A stretch of DNA of 57,114 bases from Herbaspirillum sp. ASV7 (GCF_016429215.1 NZ_JAELUH010000033.1:1-57114); one strand, 5' to 3'; counted from the first letter of the stretch, positions 16,963 through 26,932 are shown. Notes: a model not told the origin generated them from the letters alone. Program-made: numbers and translations.

Positions 16963-17412
16963 CTACTTTTTCACATGTCCTCTACGTTGTTGCTGAATCG
17001 ATGTATGACTGTTGTCCGGATTGTCTTTACGAAGTTTGGACAACCGCATGGATCGCACCGTGGGCATGTCCAACCATCTGGCTGGGCGGGCGGTTGTCTC
17101 TGCCAGCGCGCGGCAAGGAGAATAGATAGGCTAACTTTTTACTAGTCCACGGCGCTTGGCAAGGCAAGTGGATCTGGTCCGCAGTCAGTGCCGCCGTGCC
17201 GGCTGCAGCCGGGTGAAGGAAATCGATAGCGGGCATTCGCCGTTTCTCTCCAGGCCGACTGAGACGGCGGAGACGCTGCATCGGCTGGTGACGGAGTTAT
17301 AGCCGTTCTTCAAGCGGTGAAACCCGTCTCGGCAATGCGGGCTACACCGAACGTAACGGAAATGAAGATCCCTTGGTCGTCCACCACGGATTTCGGTCCG
17401 CCATGGGCGCAG
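16963..17412. other. Stretch without a convincing gene
   Basis: Between the TetR operator and the 3' end of cynR. Short open frames here have no recognisable motifs, no good ribosome sites, and unlike the neighbours no consistent third-position GC bias. I see nothing supportable in it. Confidence 0.4.
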
Positions 17413-18294
17413 TCAGCAATGAGCCAGCCTGCATAATCGCGCGAAAGCCAGGGCAGCTGCAGACTGGTAAGCATCCCGGCGCCGCAGCAGGGCAGCGCTA
17501 CGTGGCTTAGGGGCCGGGGAGATGGCGATGTTGCGCAGATCGGAATGCTGTTCGCCGATGGCCTCGGGAAGGATGGTGACCAGATTGCTGCGTCTGACGA
17601 CTTCAATCAGAGCGCCAATGGTGTTGGCTTCGATGGCGATGGCCGGTGAAATCTTATGCGCTCGCATGTAGTCATCGACATGATCTCGCGTCGCGAAATC
17701 AGGACTCAACAGACAAAGCCGTTCCGAGGCCAGCATCTGCGGTGTGATGCCGCCCTTGCGCTTGAAGAAATCATGGTGCTGGCCCACCACCACACTCAAT
17801 CGCTCCTTCAGCAGCGTCTCACATTCGATCTCTTCGCCAGGGCGCGAGACACGAAACGCGATGCCCAGATCGACCTCATCGGCAGCAACCGCTGCCGATA
17901 TGGTGTCAAGAGACATTTCCTTGAGCCGTACCGTAATCCCCGGATACTGTGTCTGGAATGCAGCCAGTAGCGGGCCCACCAGATAGGCGGTGAACGTCGG
18001 CGTGGTGGCCAGGCGCAGTTCTCCCCGCTCAAGTTCCTGCACGTCCAAAATGGCACGCCGTCCGACATCCAATTCAAGCAAGGCTTTACGGGCGTGCTCA
18101 ATATATACGCGGCCTGCATCCGTCGTCTTGACCGCGCGGCCGCTGCGGTCAAGCAGCACCACGCCAAGCGACTCCTCAAGTTGAATGATCTGTTGCGACA
18201 GCGTCGGCTGGGACACATGGAGAGCCTCGGCTGCACGCGTGAAGTTGCCGTGCTCGGCAACGGCAAGCAAATAGCGGATATGACGAAGCTGCAT
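17413..18294 (-). CDS. cynR: LysR-type regulator of the cyanate operon
   Basis: 293 residues. The winged helix at the N-terminus ([50 protein letters not shown]) is followed by a type 2 periplasmic-binding-like effector domain ([21 protein letters not shown]). It is divergent from cynT and cynS, the arrangement of E. coli cynR, which activates the cyn operon in response to cyanate. The start is the Met that opens the conserved HTH; eleven further codons upstream are poorly conserved. A paired ATTGGT/ACCAAT site in the shared intergenic region is the likely binding site. Confidence 0.88.
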   Translation of the reverse strand: MQLRHIRYLLAVAEHGNFTRAAEALHVSQPTLSQQIIQLEESLGVVLLDRSGRAVKTTDAGRVYIEHARKALLELDVGRRAILDVQELERGELRLATTPTFTAYLVGPLLAAFQTQYPGITVRLKEMSLDTISAAVAADEVDLGIAFRVSRPGEEIECETLLKERLSVVVGQHHDFFKRKGGITPQMLASERLCLLSPDFATRDHVDDYMRAHKISPAIAIEANTIGALIEVVRRSNLVTILPEAIGEQHSDLRNIAISPAPKPRSAALLRRRDAYQSAAALAFARLCRLAHC

Positions 18295-18378
18295 ATTGCC
18301 CTCCAGAGATGTTGCGTATCCCCACATGCCAGAGCGGTTTCAGCAACTTCAGAAACACCCGGATGCGTTACGCCAGCT

Positions 18379-18393
18379 ATTGGTAAAACCAAT
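18379..18393. promoter_or_regulatory. Candidate CynR binding site
   Basis: Inverted repeat ATTGGT-AAA-ACCAAT in the cynR-cynT intergenic region, 79 bases before the cynT start. A related half-site, TTGGTAACAAT, lies about 25-30 bases further on. Position and dyad form fit a LysR regulator; binding is not shown. Confidence 0.55.
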
Positions 18394-18471
18394 CGATTCT
18401 ATAAAAAACTAGTCTTGGTAACAATAGATCAAAGGAAGGATGATGGACTCATCGCAACGAGGAGCAAGCAC

Positions 18472-19134
18472 ATGAAACCGTTTATCGAAGGTGCAATGAA
18501 GTTCCAGGAAGACGTCTTCCCGGCAATGTCGGGTCTGTTCCAGAAACTGGCCACCAATCAGAATCCGGGGGCGCTGTTCATTACCTGTTCAGATAGCCGT
18601 GTCGTGCCTGAACTCCTGACGCAGCAACAACCTGGTGATGTGTTCGTCATTCGCAATGCCGGCAACATCGTGCCGTCCTACACATCGGAACCTGGCGGCG
18701 TCACGGCAAGTGTGGAGTACGCGGTGGGGGTGCTCGGTGTCACCGATGTCGTGGTCTGCGGCCATAGTGACTGTGGTGCCATGACCGCCGTGGCCAAGCA
18801 TACCTGCCTGGATCACCTGCCGGCGGTGGCGAACTGGTTGCGTCACTGCGATGCCGCCAAGGCTGTCAACGAAGCGCACCGTCACGATACGCCCGAGGCG
18901 AAGGTCAGCGCGATGGTGTACGCCAACGTGATTGCGCAGCTGACCAATATCCGGACTCATCCAACCGTCGCCCTGGCCCTGAAGCAGGGCAAGCTGTCCC
19001 TGCATGGATGGGTGTATGACATCGAAACCGGCGCCATCAATGCCCTCGACGGCAAGCAAGATCTCTTCGTCAGCCTGGCCGATTACCCCGACGCCGTCGC
19101 CGTCAGTTATTCCGAGCAGCGCAAAGCTGCTTGA
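18472..19134 (+). CDS. cynT: Beta-carbonic anhydrase of the cyanate operon
   Basis: 220 residues, same length class as E. coli CynT. Zinc ligands are visible at the same numbers: Cys39 (TCSDSR), His98 and Cys101 (GHSDCGA), with Asp41/Arg43 of the catalytic dyad. It rehydrates CO2 to bicarbonate, which cyanase consumes, preventing loss of CO2 during cyanate breakdown. The start used is the ATG after GAGGAG; a much longer frame upstream overlaps cynR and is not credible. It lies 29 bases before cynS. Confidence 0.93.
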   Translation: MKPFIEGAMKFQEDVFPAMSGLFQKLATNQNPGALFITCSDSRVVPELLTQQQPGDVFVIRNAGNIVPSYTSEPGGVTASVEYAVGVLGVTDVVVCGHSDCGAMTAVAKHTCLDHLPAVANWLRHCDAAKAVNEAHRHDTPEAKVSAMVYANVIAQLTNIRTHPTVALALKQGKLSLHGWVYDIETGAINALDGKQDLFVSLADYPDAVAVSYSEQRKAA

Positions 19135-19163
19135 CCTTTCCCAACCATAGAAGGAGCCCTACC

Positions 19164-19634
19164 GTGATTCAATCGAATGTGACCCAAGATGCACGCGTCG
19201 AACTCACTGCCCGTGTCATCGAAGCGAAGGCCAGCAAAGACCTGAGCTTCAGCGACCTCGCCGAAGGCACCGGCCTGCGCGTGGCCTACGTTACCGCGGC
19301 GCTGCTAGGACAGCACGCTCTGCCCCGGGAGGCGGCCGAACTGGTTGCCGGCCGACTCGGCCTGGACGCCGGCGATGCCCGCCAATTACAGGCAATTCCG
19401 CTGCGCGGCAGTATCCTTGGCGGCGTGCCCACCGATCCGACGATCTATCGCTTTTATGAAATGGTGCAGATCTACGGCACGACCCTGAAGGCACTGGTTC
19501 ACGAGCAATTCGGCGACGGCATCATCAGCGCCATCAACTTCAAGCTGGACATCAAGAAGGTCGACGATCCCGAAGGTGGTTCGCGGGCGGTGATCACCCT
19601 GGATGGCAAGTTCTTGCCTAACAAGCCGTTCTGA
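19164..19634 (+). CDS. cynS: Cyanase (cyanate hydratase)
   Basis: 156 residues, exactly the family length. Catalytic residues are at the canonical numbers Arg96, Glu99 ([11 protein letters not shown]) and Ser122 ([10 protein letters not shown]). It converts cyanate and bicarbonate to ammonia and CO2 as a decamer in the cytosol. It starts with GTG, eight bases after AAGGAG. With cynT it forms the detoxification operon; no cynX transporter follows. Confidence 0.97.
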   Translation: MIQSNVTQDARVELTARVIEAKASKDLSFSDLAEGTGLRVAYVTAALLGQHALPREAAELVAGRLGLDAGDARQLQAIPLRGSILGGVPTDPTIYRFYEMVQIYGTTLKALVHEQFGDGIISAINFKLDIKKVDDPEGGSRAVITLDGKFLPNKPF

Positions 19635-19675
19635 ATCCTGGAAACATAATGCCCAATCCTTTCGGAGGTGCTGCG

Positions 19676-19867
19676 ATGAACGTTGAAGAGGATCGCCTCA
19701 TGGTGTCTTGGTGCGAGGAATTGGCCGAGACGAGGCGTCTGACGGTCGAGCCTACCGCGGAAGGCTGGTGGGCTAGGCTGGATGGTTTTCCCATGTCTTA
19801 TGGGGAGACCGTAGGTGCCGCGGTGATGTGGGCTTTTATTATGAGTCACAAGTCCGCGTATGAGTGA
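19676..19867 (+). CDS. Small hypothetical protein downstream of cynS
   Basis: 63 residues from an ATG preceded by GGAGG at a good distance. Sequence MNVEEDRLMVSWCEELAETRRLTVEPTAEGWWARLDGFPMSYGETVGAAVMWAF is acidic with a tryptophan-rich centre; I do not recognise it. It lies 41 bases after cynS on the same strand, before a strong hairpin, so it may be the last gene of the cyn transcript. Confidence 0.5.
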   Translation: MNVEEDRLMVSWCEELAETRRLTVEPTAEGWWARLDGFPMSYGETVGAAVMWAFIMSHKSAYE

Positions 19868-19936
19868 GATGCCAGTGGGTTGACCGCGTAGCTGTCTTCG
19901 GAAGATAGTGGAAAGTGGGCCAGATGGCGAGGGTCA

Positions 19937-19976
19937 ATGCCGCAAGAAAATCAACAGTATGATTTTCTTGCGGCAT
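19937..19976. terminator. 17-bp perfect hairpin, probable terminator of the cyn operon
   Basis: Arms include GCCGCAAGAAAATCA and TGATTTTCTTGCGGC, extended by two more pairs, with a six-base ACAGTA loop. It is followed by AATTTTTCC. A stem this long and perfect is more than a terminator needs and it could also be a mobile-element remnant. The rest of the 19868-20255 interval holds nothing else I can identify. Confidence 0.65.
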
Positions 19977-20255
19977 AATTTTTCCTGAGTGGAATTGGGT
20001 CCACTACGCTTCAAAAAATACTCTCAAAGCAACCAGATTCACTCGCACGTTGCTGGACACCAATAGACGAAGAAGATCTCTAAGTTTTTGAATCATTGGG
20101 GATTTGTACTCCACTGGAATTGGCTGGACTGATGTTTGGTGGCGCTGTCGCATCCGTCCAAGCGAGAAAAAGCTCTGTTCTCCCGCTTACTTCCCCTGCT
20201 CATCTCAGCTGTTACCGCGCTATAGTCGACCCAGACCATTCGACCACTTCGCGCC

Positions 20256-21191
20256 ATGATGAAAAACAACGCCATGGATTACCTGCCGCGCATGGTGATC
20301 TTTTCCCGGGTCGTCGAGCTGGGCGCCTTCTCCAAGGCGGCTCGCGAGCTGGGGCTGACCTCGTCGTCAGTGAGCCAGCACATCAGTGCGCTTGAAACCA
20401 TGCTCGGTACCACCCTGCTGCACCGGACCACCCGCAAGCTTTGCCTGACCGAAGCCGGGCAGGATTTCTATGCCCATTGCGCGCGTATCGTCGCGCTGGC
20501 CAACGAGGCGCGCCAGAATACCGAGAGCCTGCACAATGAACTGGTCGGTGAATTGCGTATCGCCGCCTCCAGCTTCATGGCCACCGAATACCTGGTGCCG
20601 GCGCTGGAGGAGTTCATTCGCAGCCATCCCAAGTTGCGCATCAACATCGACGTCAACGACCACAACATCGACTTGATGGACAAGAGCGTGGACCTGGCGC
20701 TGCGAGTGGGGAAGGGGCCCGGTGCGACCGATATTGTCCTGGCACAACTGGATGCGGTGCTGTGCGCTGCACCTGCGTATCTGCGCTCGCACGGGCCAAT
20801 ACACCGGCCCGAGGATCTGCAGCTGCAGGACTTCCTGTTCTTTACGCCCCATGGCGCCACGGTTGAACTGAGCCTGCGTGATCGCGGCGGTCAGTGCGTG
20901 CAGCTGCGGCTCACGCCCCGTCTCACCGCCAACCACGCGCGTTCGCTGCGCAAGCTGGCCTTGCAGGGCCACGGTGTGGCGCGTCTGCTGAAAAGCAAGG
21001 TTCAGGATGATCTGGATGCCGGACGGCTGGTGCGGGTCTTGCCGGACTGGTCACTGGATTCCTACAGTGCCTTCCTCACCACCAAATACCGCGACGCGAT
21101 GCCGGCCAAGATACTGACCTGCATCACACATATCCAGGCTTATTTCAACCGCCGCCATCCAGGCGAAGACCCGGTTTCGCAGCCCGGTTGA
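20256..21191 (+). CDS. LysR family transcriptional regulator, orphan
   Basis: 311 residues. HTH: MVIFSRVVELGAFSKAARELGLTSSSVSQHISALETMLGTTLLHRTTRKLCLTEAG; the RTTR motif after the wing and the later VDLALRVGKGPGATDIV and LCAAPAYLRSHG place it in the large AaeR/CrgA-like subgroup. No divergent target gene is adjacent, so its regulon cannot be guessed. The start may be the ATG used or the one six codons on, just before DYLPRM. It converges on the HD-GYP gene with 12 bases between stops. Confidence 0.85.
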   Translation: MMKNNAMDYLPRMVIFSRVVELGAFSKAARELGLTSSSVSQHISALETMLGTTLLHRTTRKLCLTEAGQDFYAHCARIVALANEARQNTESLHNELVGELRIAASSFMATEYLVPALEEFIRSHPKLRINIDVNDHNIDLMDKSVDLALRVGKGPGATDIVLAQLDAVLCAAPAYLRSHGPIHRPEDLQLQDFLFFTPHGATVELSLRDRGGQCVQLRLTPRLTANHARSLRKLALQGHGVARLLKSKVQDDLDAGRLVRVLPDWSLDSYSAFLTTKYRDAMPAKILTCITHIQAYFNRRHPGEDPVSQPG

Positions 21192-21203
21192 GCGGGCCTG
21201 TCG

Positions 21204-22412
21204 TCAGCATCTCAGTCCCTGGCTTTTGATCCAATCCTCTCCGCTGCGCTCGGCGATGGCATCGGTCTGGCCGTCGGCCCCAAGGTCGACGATTTCGTTT
21301 TCCAGCGTCTCCATCGAGGCCGTATTGGTGAAGGCCTTCACTACCGGGCGCGTGAGATCCTTGCGGTTCTGGCGGATGACCAGCGCAGTGCGTCCCGAGC
21401 GCAGCGTGACGATGGAGCCCAGCGGGTAGATGCCCAGCGTCTTGACGAAGGCCAGGAAGATGGTGCGGTCGAAGTGCCCCTGCCAGGATGCCATGCGCGA
21501 GAGCGAATCGGCCGGATCCCAAGCCGCCTTGTAGACGCGATGCGAGGTGACTGCATCGTACACGTCGCATACCGCCGCCATGCGCGCATACAGGCTGATC
21601 TGCTGTCCTTGCTGGCGGGAGGGGTAACCGGTGCCATCCATCTTTTCGTGATGATGCAGGCACACTTCCAGTACGTAATCGGGCACGCCGACCAGGCCTT
21701 GCAGATAGGCATGACCCAGCGCCGGATGACGCTGGATGATGCGATATTCCTGGTCGGTCAGCCGATCCGGTTTGTTGAGCAGTGCCAGCGGGATGAAGGC
21801 CTTGCCGACATCGTGCAGGAATCCGGCCAGGCCCGCCTGCTGGCACGCCTTGTCGTCCAGTCCCAGCGTGCGTCCCAGCGCGACCATCATGGTGCAGACC
21901 GCAATCGAATGCAGGTAGGTGTATTCATCGGCACGCTTGATGCGGATGATGCTCAGGAGGGCGTCGGCATTGTGCGCCACCGAGGCGGCAATCTGTTCCA
22001 CCAGCTCCTTGCATTTGCGCACATCCAGCGACTTGCCCAGGCGGGCTTGGCTGAATACTTCCTGCGTGGTTTGCCTGGCCATCTCGTAGAGATGGAGGGC
22101 GTCGCTGAGGTCGAGCTCCAGCGGGCCGGTGGGGTCCATTGCCGCGGCACTGACAGGCGCTGCGGGTGGTGAGGGTGGAGCGGCACTCTCGTCCGGGGGC
22201 AGCGCTGCGCTGTCACTGTCCGGTGCAAGGCCCTTGTGTACGTCGATCCAGCAGTAGGCGTGATCGGTCTGCTGGGCCTGTCGTATTTCATCCTCGGTGC
22301 GGATCATGAAGCTGGCACGCCAGAACGGCGAGGCGATCCAGGCGCCATTGAAGCCCGAGAAATACATGCCTATCCTGAGTTGGCTGACAGGGATTTTTCT
22401 CAACTGCGTCAT
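21204..22412 (-). CDS. HD-GYP c-di-GMP phosphodiesterase with N-terminal DUF3391
   Basis: 402 residues. The N-terminal ~65 residues (LRKIPVSQLRIGMYFSGFNGAWIASPFW, HAYCWIDVHKG) are DUF3391. After a Pro/Ala-rich linker comes the HD-GYP domain, with FLHDVGK at ~197-203 and HHHEKMDGTGYP at ~252-263, both metal-binding signatures intact. It should hydrolyse c-di-GMP in the cytosol. Start is the ATG opening the conserved domain; 26 upstream codons are dropped. A paralogue with the same layout lies at 54923-56161. Confidence 0.9.
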   Translation of the reverse strand: MTQLRKIPVSQLRIGMYFSGFNGAWIASPFWRASFMIRTEDEIRQAQQTDHAYCWIDVHKGLAPDSDSAALPPDESAAPPSPPAAPVSAAAMDPTGPLELDLSDALHLYEMARQTTQEVFSQARLGKSLDVRKCKELVEQIAASVAHNADALLSIIRIKRADEYTYLHSIAVCTMMVALGRTLGLDDKACQQAGLAGFLHDVGKAFIPLALLNKPDRLTDQEYRIIQRHPALGHAYLQGLVGVPDYVLEVCLHHHEKMDGTGYPSRQQGQQISLYARMAAVCDVYDAVTSHRVYKAAWDPADSLSRMASWQGHFDRTIFLAFVKTLGIYPLGSIVTLRSGRTALVIRQNRKDLTRPVVKAFTNTASMETLENEIVDLGADGQTDAIAERSGEDWIKSQGLRC

Positions 22413-23050
22413 GTGGCTCGGTGATAGGGTGGAAGAGCAGATCGGAGCGACCAGTCGCGCAGCTGCCCGGTTGCTCTGGATGCGCTGCATGCACGATGGC
22501 CTGGTGTCGCCGCAATGTATTACATTCCCGCTCGATTGATTAGAGCCTTGCCGCTAACGAGTCCGGTAAATATTCTTAAGTAATTGCACCATCAGCGGGT
22601 GCGGCCTGGCATTGTTAAGCTGGATTAACCAGTCCGCTCGCCAAACTGCGGCTAATCAAATTGCACCTTTTGTAATACAGTGGCCTCTGCCGAACCCAGC
22701 CGGAAATGTGTCGGGGGACACTGCGGGTACATGCCCGCGCCGGCGCCGCGCCACCCAGGAGGGGGATTCCGGTGGCGCGCACTGAAGAGGGACGCGGGCG
22801 ATGCCGACAATCGCAGGATGCATCCGACTTTCCTTTCAGAAACGGCCGTCAATGGACAGATCAGGCATCTGCTCGGCATCGTGATCGACATTGGCACGCA
22901 AGGCCCCGGCGGCGCTCGGCTCGCTCTAAGCTAGGCCGTGGACTTGCATGAGTAAAAGGCATTGAAGCCCCAGAAATAATCGTTTTATCCCGACCCCGCG
23001 CTGCCCTTACCATGAGGCCATCTCATAGTCACCCGGTCAAAGGCACGCAC
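22413..23050. other. Intergenic region between divergent HD-GYP and DUF1338 genes
   Basis: A 638-base stretch with no gene I can support; small open frames on the plus strand (22680-22950) lack ribosome sites and motifs. It must carry promoters for both divergent genes. A short AT-richer section lies at 22560-22680. Confidence 0.45.
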
Positions 23051-24115
23051 ATGACGATTTCCGCGTACAACAGCAATCTCCATCAACTCCTGCTTTCCCA
23101 CTACGGGGATGACGCACTGGTGCAGCGCCAGTTCGTGCGCCTGGACGTGCCGGCCTCGACCTTGCGTCCGGTCGGTCAGGACGTCTCCCGCCTGGAACTG
23201 GCCCAGGCCCTGAACATGCTGCTCTTCGAGCAACTGCTGCAACACGTCTCCACCGGTCGCGACTACGTGGCCGATGCCGAGCGCGAGGGGGTGAAGATCT
23301 GCTTCGACCATGGCGCCGTGCGTACCGTGCGTCGTGGCCGTGATACCGGTTTCCCCGATGGCGAGGCACTGTTCACCAGCGTGCTGTTGCCGCTGGGCTA
23401 TCAGCAGACCGGTACCTATCCGCTGGCACGCATCAAGATGACCGGCCGCGTCTATACCCATGCCGACGATGCCGAGAACATCGCCCAGTTCTTCGTCAGC
23501 GAACTGCATCCCGAGCAGTTCTCGCCGGCGTTCCAGCAGACTGTCGATGCCGTTCTGGCTTCGTCGCACAGTCCCCTGGGTGAAGACGTGCTGGCGTTGC
23601 TGGCCACGCTGTCGGCTCAGGGTAAGCTGCCGCTGGCCGATGCCAAGCGCTTGCTGCCGGCCATGCTCAACTGCTTCGCGCGTCATCATGACCTCCCTAC
23701 GGTGGCGCAGTACGAAGCCCTCAAGGCCGAGTCGGCCGAGATGGCCTGGATCTCCACCGAAGGCAATGCCTTCAACCATGCCACCGACCGGGTGGTCGAT
23801 GTCGTCGCCACGGCCGAGCGCCAGCGCGAGCTGGGCCGTCCGATCAAGGACCTGGTCGAGGTCTCGCGCAATGGCCGCGTGCGCCAGACGGCCTTCCGCG
23901 CCGTCAAGGTCGACTACCAGCTGCAGGGCGAGGATGGCCAGCCGGTGGCGGTGAGCGTGCCGGGCTCGTTCTACGAATTCATCAGCCGCGACTATTACGT
24001 CGACGAGGCGGGGCAGAAGAAGCTGGATCTGAGCTTCGACAGCGGCAATGCCCAGGGCATCTTCAAGATGACTGCAGCGGGCGCCACCGCTACCGAGGCG
24101 GCCAGCGCCTGCTGA
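23051..24115 (+). CDS. DUF1338 family 2-oxoadipate dioxygenase/decarboxylase
   Basis: 354 residues. The family converts 2-oxoadipate to 2-hydroxyglutarate with O2 (HglS of Pseudomonas putida, late lysine catabolism). Metal and substrate residues recalled for HglS (His70, Arg74, His226, Glu294) have counterparts here with nearly the same spacing: His87 and Arg91 in DHGAVRTV, His243 in AFNHATDRV, Glu309 in SFYEFISRDYY. It is shorter than HglS (about 460), as many DUF1338 members are. The genes that follow (an AmaB-like dehydrogenase and a LysN-like aminotransferase) would produce its substrate, which supports the assignment. Confidence 0.82.
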   Translation: MTISAYNSNLHQLLLSHYGDDALVQRQFVRLDVPASTLRPVGQDVSRLELAQALNMLLFEQLLQHVSTGRDYVADAEREGVKICFDHGAVRTVRRGRDTGFPDGEALFTSVLLPLGYQQTGTYPLARIKMTGRVYTHADDAENIAQFFVSELHPEQFSPAFQQTVDAVLASSHSPLGEDVLALLATLSAQGKLPLADAKRLLPAMLNCFARHHDLPTVAQYEALKAESAEMAWISTEGNAFNHATDRVVDVVATAERQRELGRPIKDLVEVSRNGRVRQTAFRAVKVDYQLQGEDGQPVAVSVPGSFYEFISRDYYVDEAGQKKLDLSFDSGNAQGIFKMTAAGATATEAASAC

Positions 24116-24197
24116 GGTGCTGCCGCAGTCTTCCGGCGCCGGGGGCGGCATCGATTTTGCTATAGTGCGGGGTCATTGTCCCAGCGGATTTCGCCCC

Positions 24198-25082
24198 ATG
24201 CGCCGTTTCATCCCGTCCACGTCCTGCCTGATCGCCTTCGATACCTCGGCGCGTCACATGTCGTTTACCAAGGCGGCCAATGAATTGCACATGACCCAGG
24301 GGGCGGTGAGCCGGCAGGTGGCGATCCTGGAGGAGTACCTCAACGTCAAGCTGTTCGAGCGCATCAACCGCCGCCTGATCCTCACCGAGGCCGGGCGCGA
24401 CTATGCCGGCCAGGTCTCCACCATCTTGAAGCAGATCGAGATGGCGACCTTCCAGGTGATGACCTACAACAGCCTGGCCAGCGTGCTGAACCTGGCGATC
24501 CTGCCGACCTTCGGCGTGAAGTGGCTGATCCCGCGCCTGGCCAAGTTCTCGGCGGCCTATCCCGATGTGCTGCTGAACCTGAGTACCGAAGTGCTGCCCT
24601 TCGATTTCAATACGCGCCAGGTCGATGCCGCCATCCATTTCGGCGAGCCCGACTGGCCTGATACCGTGATGGTGCGCCTGATGGGGGAGGAGGTGGTGCC
24701 GGTCTGCAGCAAGGCCTTGAATGACCGCATCGCCGCCATCGAAGACCTCGGCAACGTCACCCTGCTGCAGCACACCACCCGCCCGCAAGCCTGGCAGGAC
24801 TGGTTCCGCCATGTCGGCGTGGATTGTCCCAATGCCCTGGCCGGTCCGCGCTTCGAGCAACTGGCCATGGTGATCCAGGCCGCCGTGGCGGGCATGGGGG
24901 TGGCCCTGATGCCCAAGTTCATGGTCGAGACCGAGATCAGCCTGGGGCAGTTGCATGTGCCTTTCCCCTTTGCGGTCAAGAGTCCGCAGTCCTACTACCT
25001 GGTCTATCCCGAGAAGAACGCGGGCAAGGCCGCCATCATCAAGTTCCGCGACTGGATATTGAGTGAACTGAAGGCCGGCTGA
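24198..25082 (+). CDS. GcvA-like LysR regulator, probable regulator of lysine catabolism
   Basis: 294 residues. It opens with RRFIPSTSCLIAFDTSARHMSFTKAANELHMTQGAVSRQVAILEEYLNVKLFERINRRLILTEAG, the GcvA-type HTH, and has the GcvA/AmpR-like core (VDAAIHFGEPDWPDTVMVRLMGEEVVPVCS). It lies between the DUF1338 gene and amaB on the same strand. Proteins of this subgroup regulate amino-acid catabolic genes; control of this locus is inferred from position. The ATG chosen is the only one that fits the conserved N-terminus. Confidence 0.85.
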   Translation: MRRFIPSTSCLIAFDTSARHMSFTKAANELHMTQGAVSRQVAILEEYLNVKLFERINRRLILTEAGRDYAGQVSTILKQIEMATFQVMTYNSLASVLNLAILPTFGVKWLIPRLAKFSAAYPDVLLNLSTEVLPFDFNTRQVDAAIHFGEPDWPDTVMVRLMGEEVVPVCSKALNDRIAAIEDLGNVTLLQHTTRPQAWQDWFRHVGVDCPNALAGPRFEQLAMVIQAAVAGMGVALMPKFMVETEISLGQLHVPFPFAVKSPQSYYLVYPEKNAGKAAIIKFRDWILSELKAG

Positions 25083-25420
25083 GCCGGCAGCGCGCCTGCA
25101 TTACTTCGGTGCATTCCGGCTCGTGCATACTAAAACTCATGGCCGGCGTTTTCCACTGATCGCCTCACCGTCCTCTTCGGACAAGCTCCCCCCGATACTC
25201 AGGCGCTGTGCGCCATCCCAGCTGGATCAAGGCCTGGCGCCGGTCGTGGCGTGATGCATCGCACCATCCTTGCACATCCTCACGCAGGGGCCGGCGCCAT
25301 TGCGGTGCATTGGAAAAAGTAATGATGTGGTGACATTTTTTGGTTTTAAGAATTGCCCCGCCTGTCCTTATACTCCATCGTTCCAGACCCCTCCCACTCC
25401 ACTGATAACAAGGGACCTCC
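25083..25420. other. Promoter region of amaB
   Basis: 338 bases without a gene. A TATACT hexamer at ~25370 with TTTAAG about 18 bases upstream is a candidate promoter; AAGGGACCTCC just before the ATG is the ribosome site. Two related stretches containing GGTGCATT occur near 25109 and 25303 and could be regulator half-sites; this is weak. Confidence 0.4.
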
Positions 25421-26932
25421 ATGTCTTCTCCCAGCATTTTCTCTACCCTCGACTTCGACCTGTCGGCCTATGCCGGTAGCGACCTGGTGATCCGCTCGCC
25501 GCGTGATGGCCAGATCATCGCCCAGCTCAAGGCCCAGACCACCGCGCATGCCGAGACCGTGATCGCTGATGCCCAGCAAGCCTTCCTGGCCTGGCGCGAA
25601 GTGCCGGCACCGGTGCGTGGCGAGCTGGTGCGCGTGCTGGGCGAGGTGCTGCGCGAGCATCGCGACGCACTCGGTGCGCTGGTCACCCAGGAAGCCGGCA
25701 AGATCCTCTCCGAAGGCCTGGGCGAGGTGCAGGAGATGATCGATATCTGCGACTTCGCCGTGGGCCTGTCGCGCCAGCTGCATGGCCTGACGATCGCCTC
25801 CGAGCGTCCCGGCCATCGCATGATGGAAACCTGGCATCCGCTGGGCGTGGTGGGCGTGATCACCGCCTTCAATTTCCCGGTCGCGGTGTGGGCCTGGAAT
25901 GCCGCACTGGCGCTGATCTGCGGCAACGCCGTGGTGTGGAAGCCCTCCGAGAAGACCCCGGTGACCGCGCTGGCCGTGCATGCGCTGTTCGCCCGCGCGG
26001 TGGAGCGTTTCTCGGCGCAGCGCCCGAACCTGGTGCCGGCCAAGCTGTGCCAGCTTCTCATCGGTGGCGCCGACCTGGGCGAGACCCTGTCGCGTTCGCC
26101 GCTGGTGCCGCTGGTGAGCGCCACCGGCAGCGTGCGCATGGGCCGTAAGGTCGCCACAGTCGTGGCCGAGCGCCTGGGTCGCAGCCTGCTGGAACTGGGC
26201 GGCAACAACGCCATGATCGTGGCGCCCTCGGCCGACCTGAGCCTGGCCCTGCGCGCCATCACCTTCTCGGCGGTGGGCACGGCCGGCCAGCGTTGCACCA
26301 GCCTGCGCCGCCTGTTCGTCCACAGCAGCATCCATGACCAGGTGGTGGCGCAGATCAAGCGCATCTATGCCAGCGTCAAAGTGGGTGATCCGCTGCAGCC
26401 CGATACCCTGGTCGGCCCGCTGATCGACCGTGCCGCCTTCGATGCCATGCAGTCGGCACTGCAGCAGGCCCGTGCGCAGGGTGGCGAAGTCACCGGCGGC
26501 GAGCGCGTCGAGGTGATGGGGGAGGGCTGGTATGTGCGTCCGGCCCTGGTCACCATGCCAGGCCAGACCGCCATCATGCACCACGAGACCTTCGCGCCCA
26601 TCCTCTACATCGTCAAATACGACGAGCTGGGAGAGGCGATTGCTCTGAACAATGCGGTGCCGCAGGGCCTGTCGTCGGCCATCTTCACCAACGACATGCG
26701 TGAAGCCGAGTTGTTCGTCTCGGCCGTGGGCAGCGATTGCGGCCTGGCCAACGTCAACATCGGCACCAGTGGCGCCGAGATCGGCGGTGCCTTCGGTGGC
26801 GAGAAGGAAACCGGCGGCGGCCGCGAATCGGGTTCGGACGCCTGGAAGAACTACATGCGCCGCGCCACCAACACCATCAACTACAGCAAGACCTTGCCGC
26901 TGGCACAGGGAGTGAAATTCGACATCGACTGA
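25421..26932 (+). CDS. amaB: 2-Aminoadipate 6-semialdehyde (piperideine-6-carboxylate) dehydrogenase
   Basis: 503 residues, an aldehyde dehydrogenase of the antiquitin/ALDH7 type. Catalytic Cys292 is in GTAGQRCTSLRR and general base Glu258 in LLELGGNNAM; the NAD site shows ITAFNFPVAVWAWN and KPSEKTP. The C-terminal GGAFGGEKETGGGRESGSDAWK is characteristic of the ALDH7A1/AmaB group. It oxidises 2-aminoadipate semialdehyde to 2-aminoadipate in lysine or pipecolate breakdown. With the aminotransferase downstream and DUF1338 upstream it completes the route to 2-hydroxyglutarate. Confidence 0.9.
   Translation: MSSPSIFSTLDFDLSAYAGSDLVIRSPRDGQIIAQLKAQTTAHAETVIADAQQAFLAWREVPAPVRGELVRVLGEVLREHRDALGALVTQEAGKILSEGLGEVQEMIDICDFAVGLSRQLHGLTIASERPGHRMMETWHPLGVVGVITAFNFPVAVWAWNAALALICGNAVVWKPSEKTPVTALAVHALFARAVERFSAQRPNLVPAKLCQLLIGGADLGETLSRSPLVPLVSATGSVRMGRKVATVVAERLGRSLLELGGNNAMIVAPSADLSLALRAITFSAVGTAGQRCTSLRRLFVHSSIHDQVVAQIKRIYASVKVGDPLQPDTLVGPLIDRAAFDAMQSALQQARAQGGEVTGGERVEVMGEGWYVRPALVTMPGQTAIMHHETFAPILYIVKYDELGEAIALNNAVPQGLSSAIFTNDMREAELFVSAVGSDCGLANVNIGTSGAEIGGAFGGEKETGGGRESGSDAWKNYMRRATNTINYSKTLPLAQGVKFDID

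Noticed and set aside
17027..17281. Minus-strand open frame in the TetR-cynR interval
   Set aside because: No family features or ribosome site, and codon use unlike neighbouring genes.
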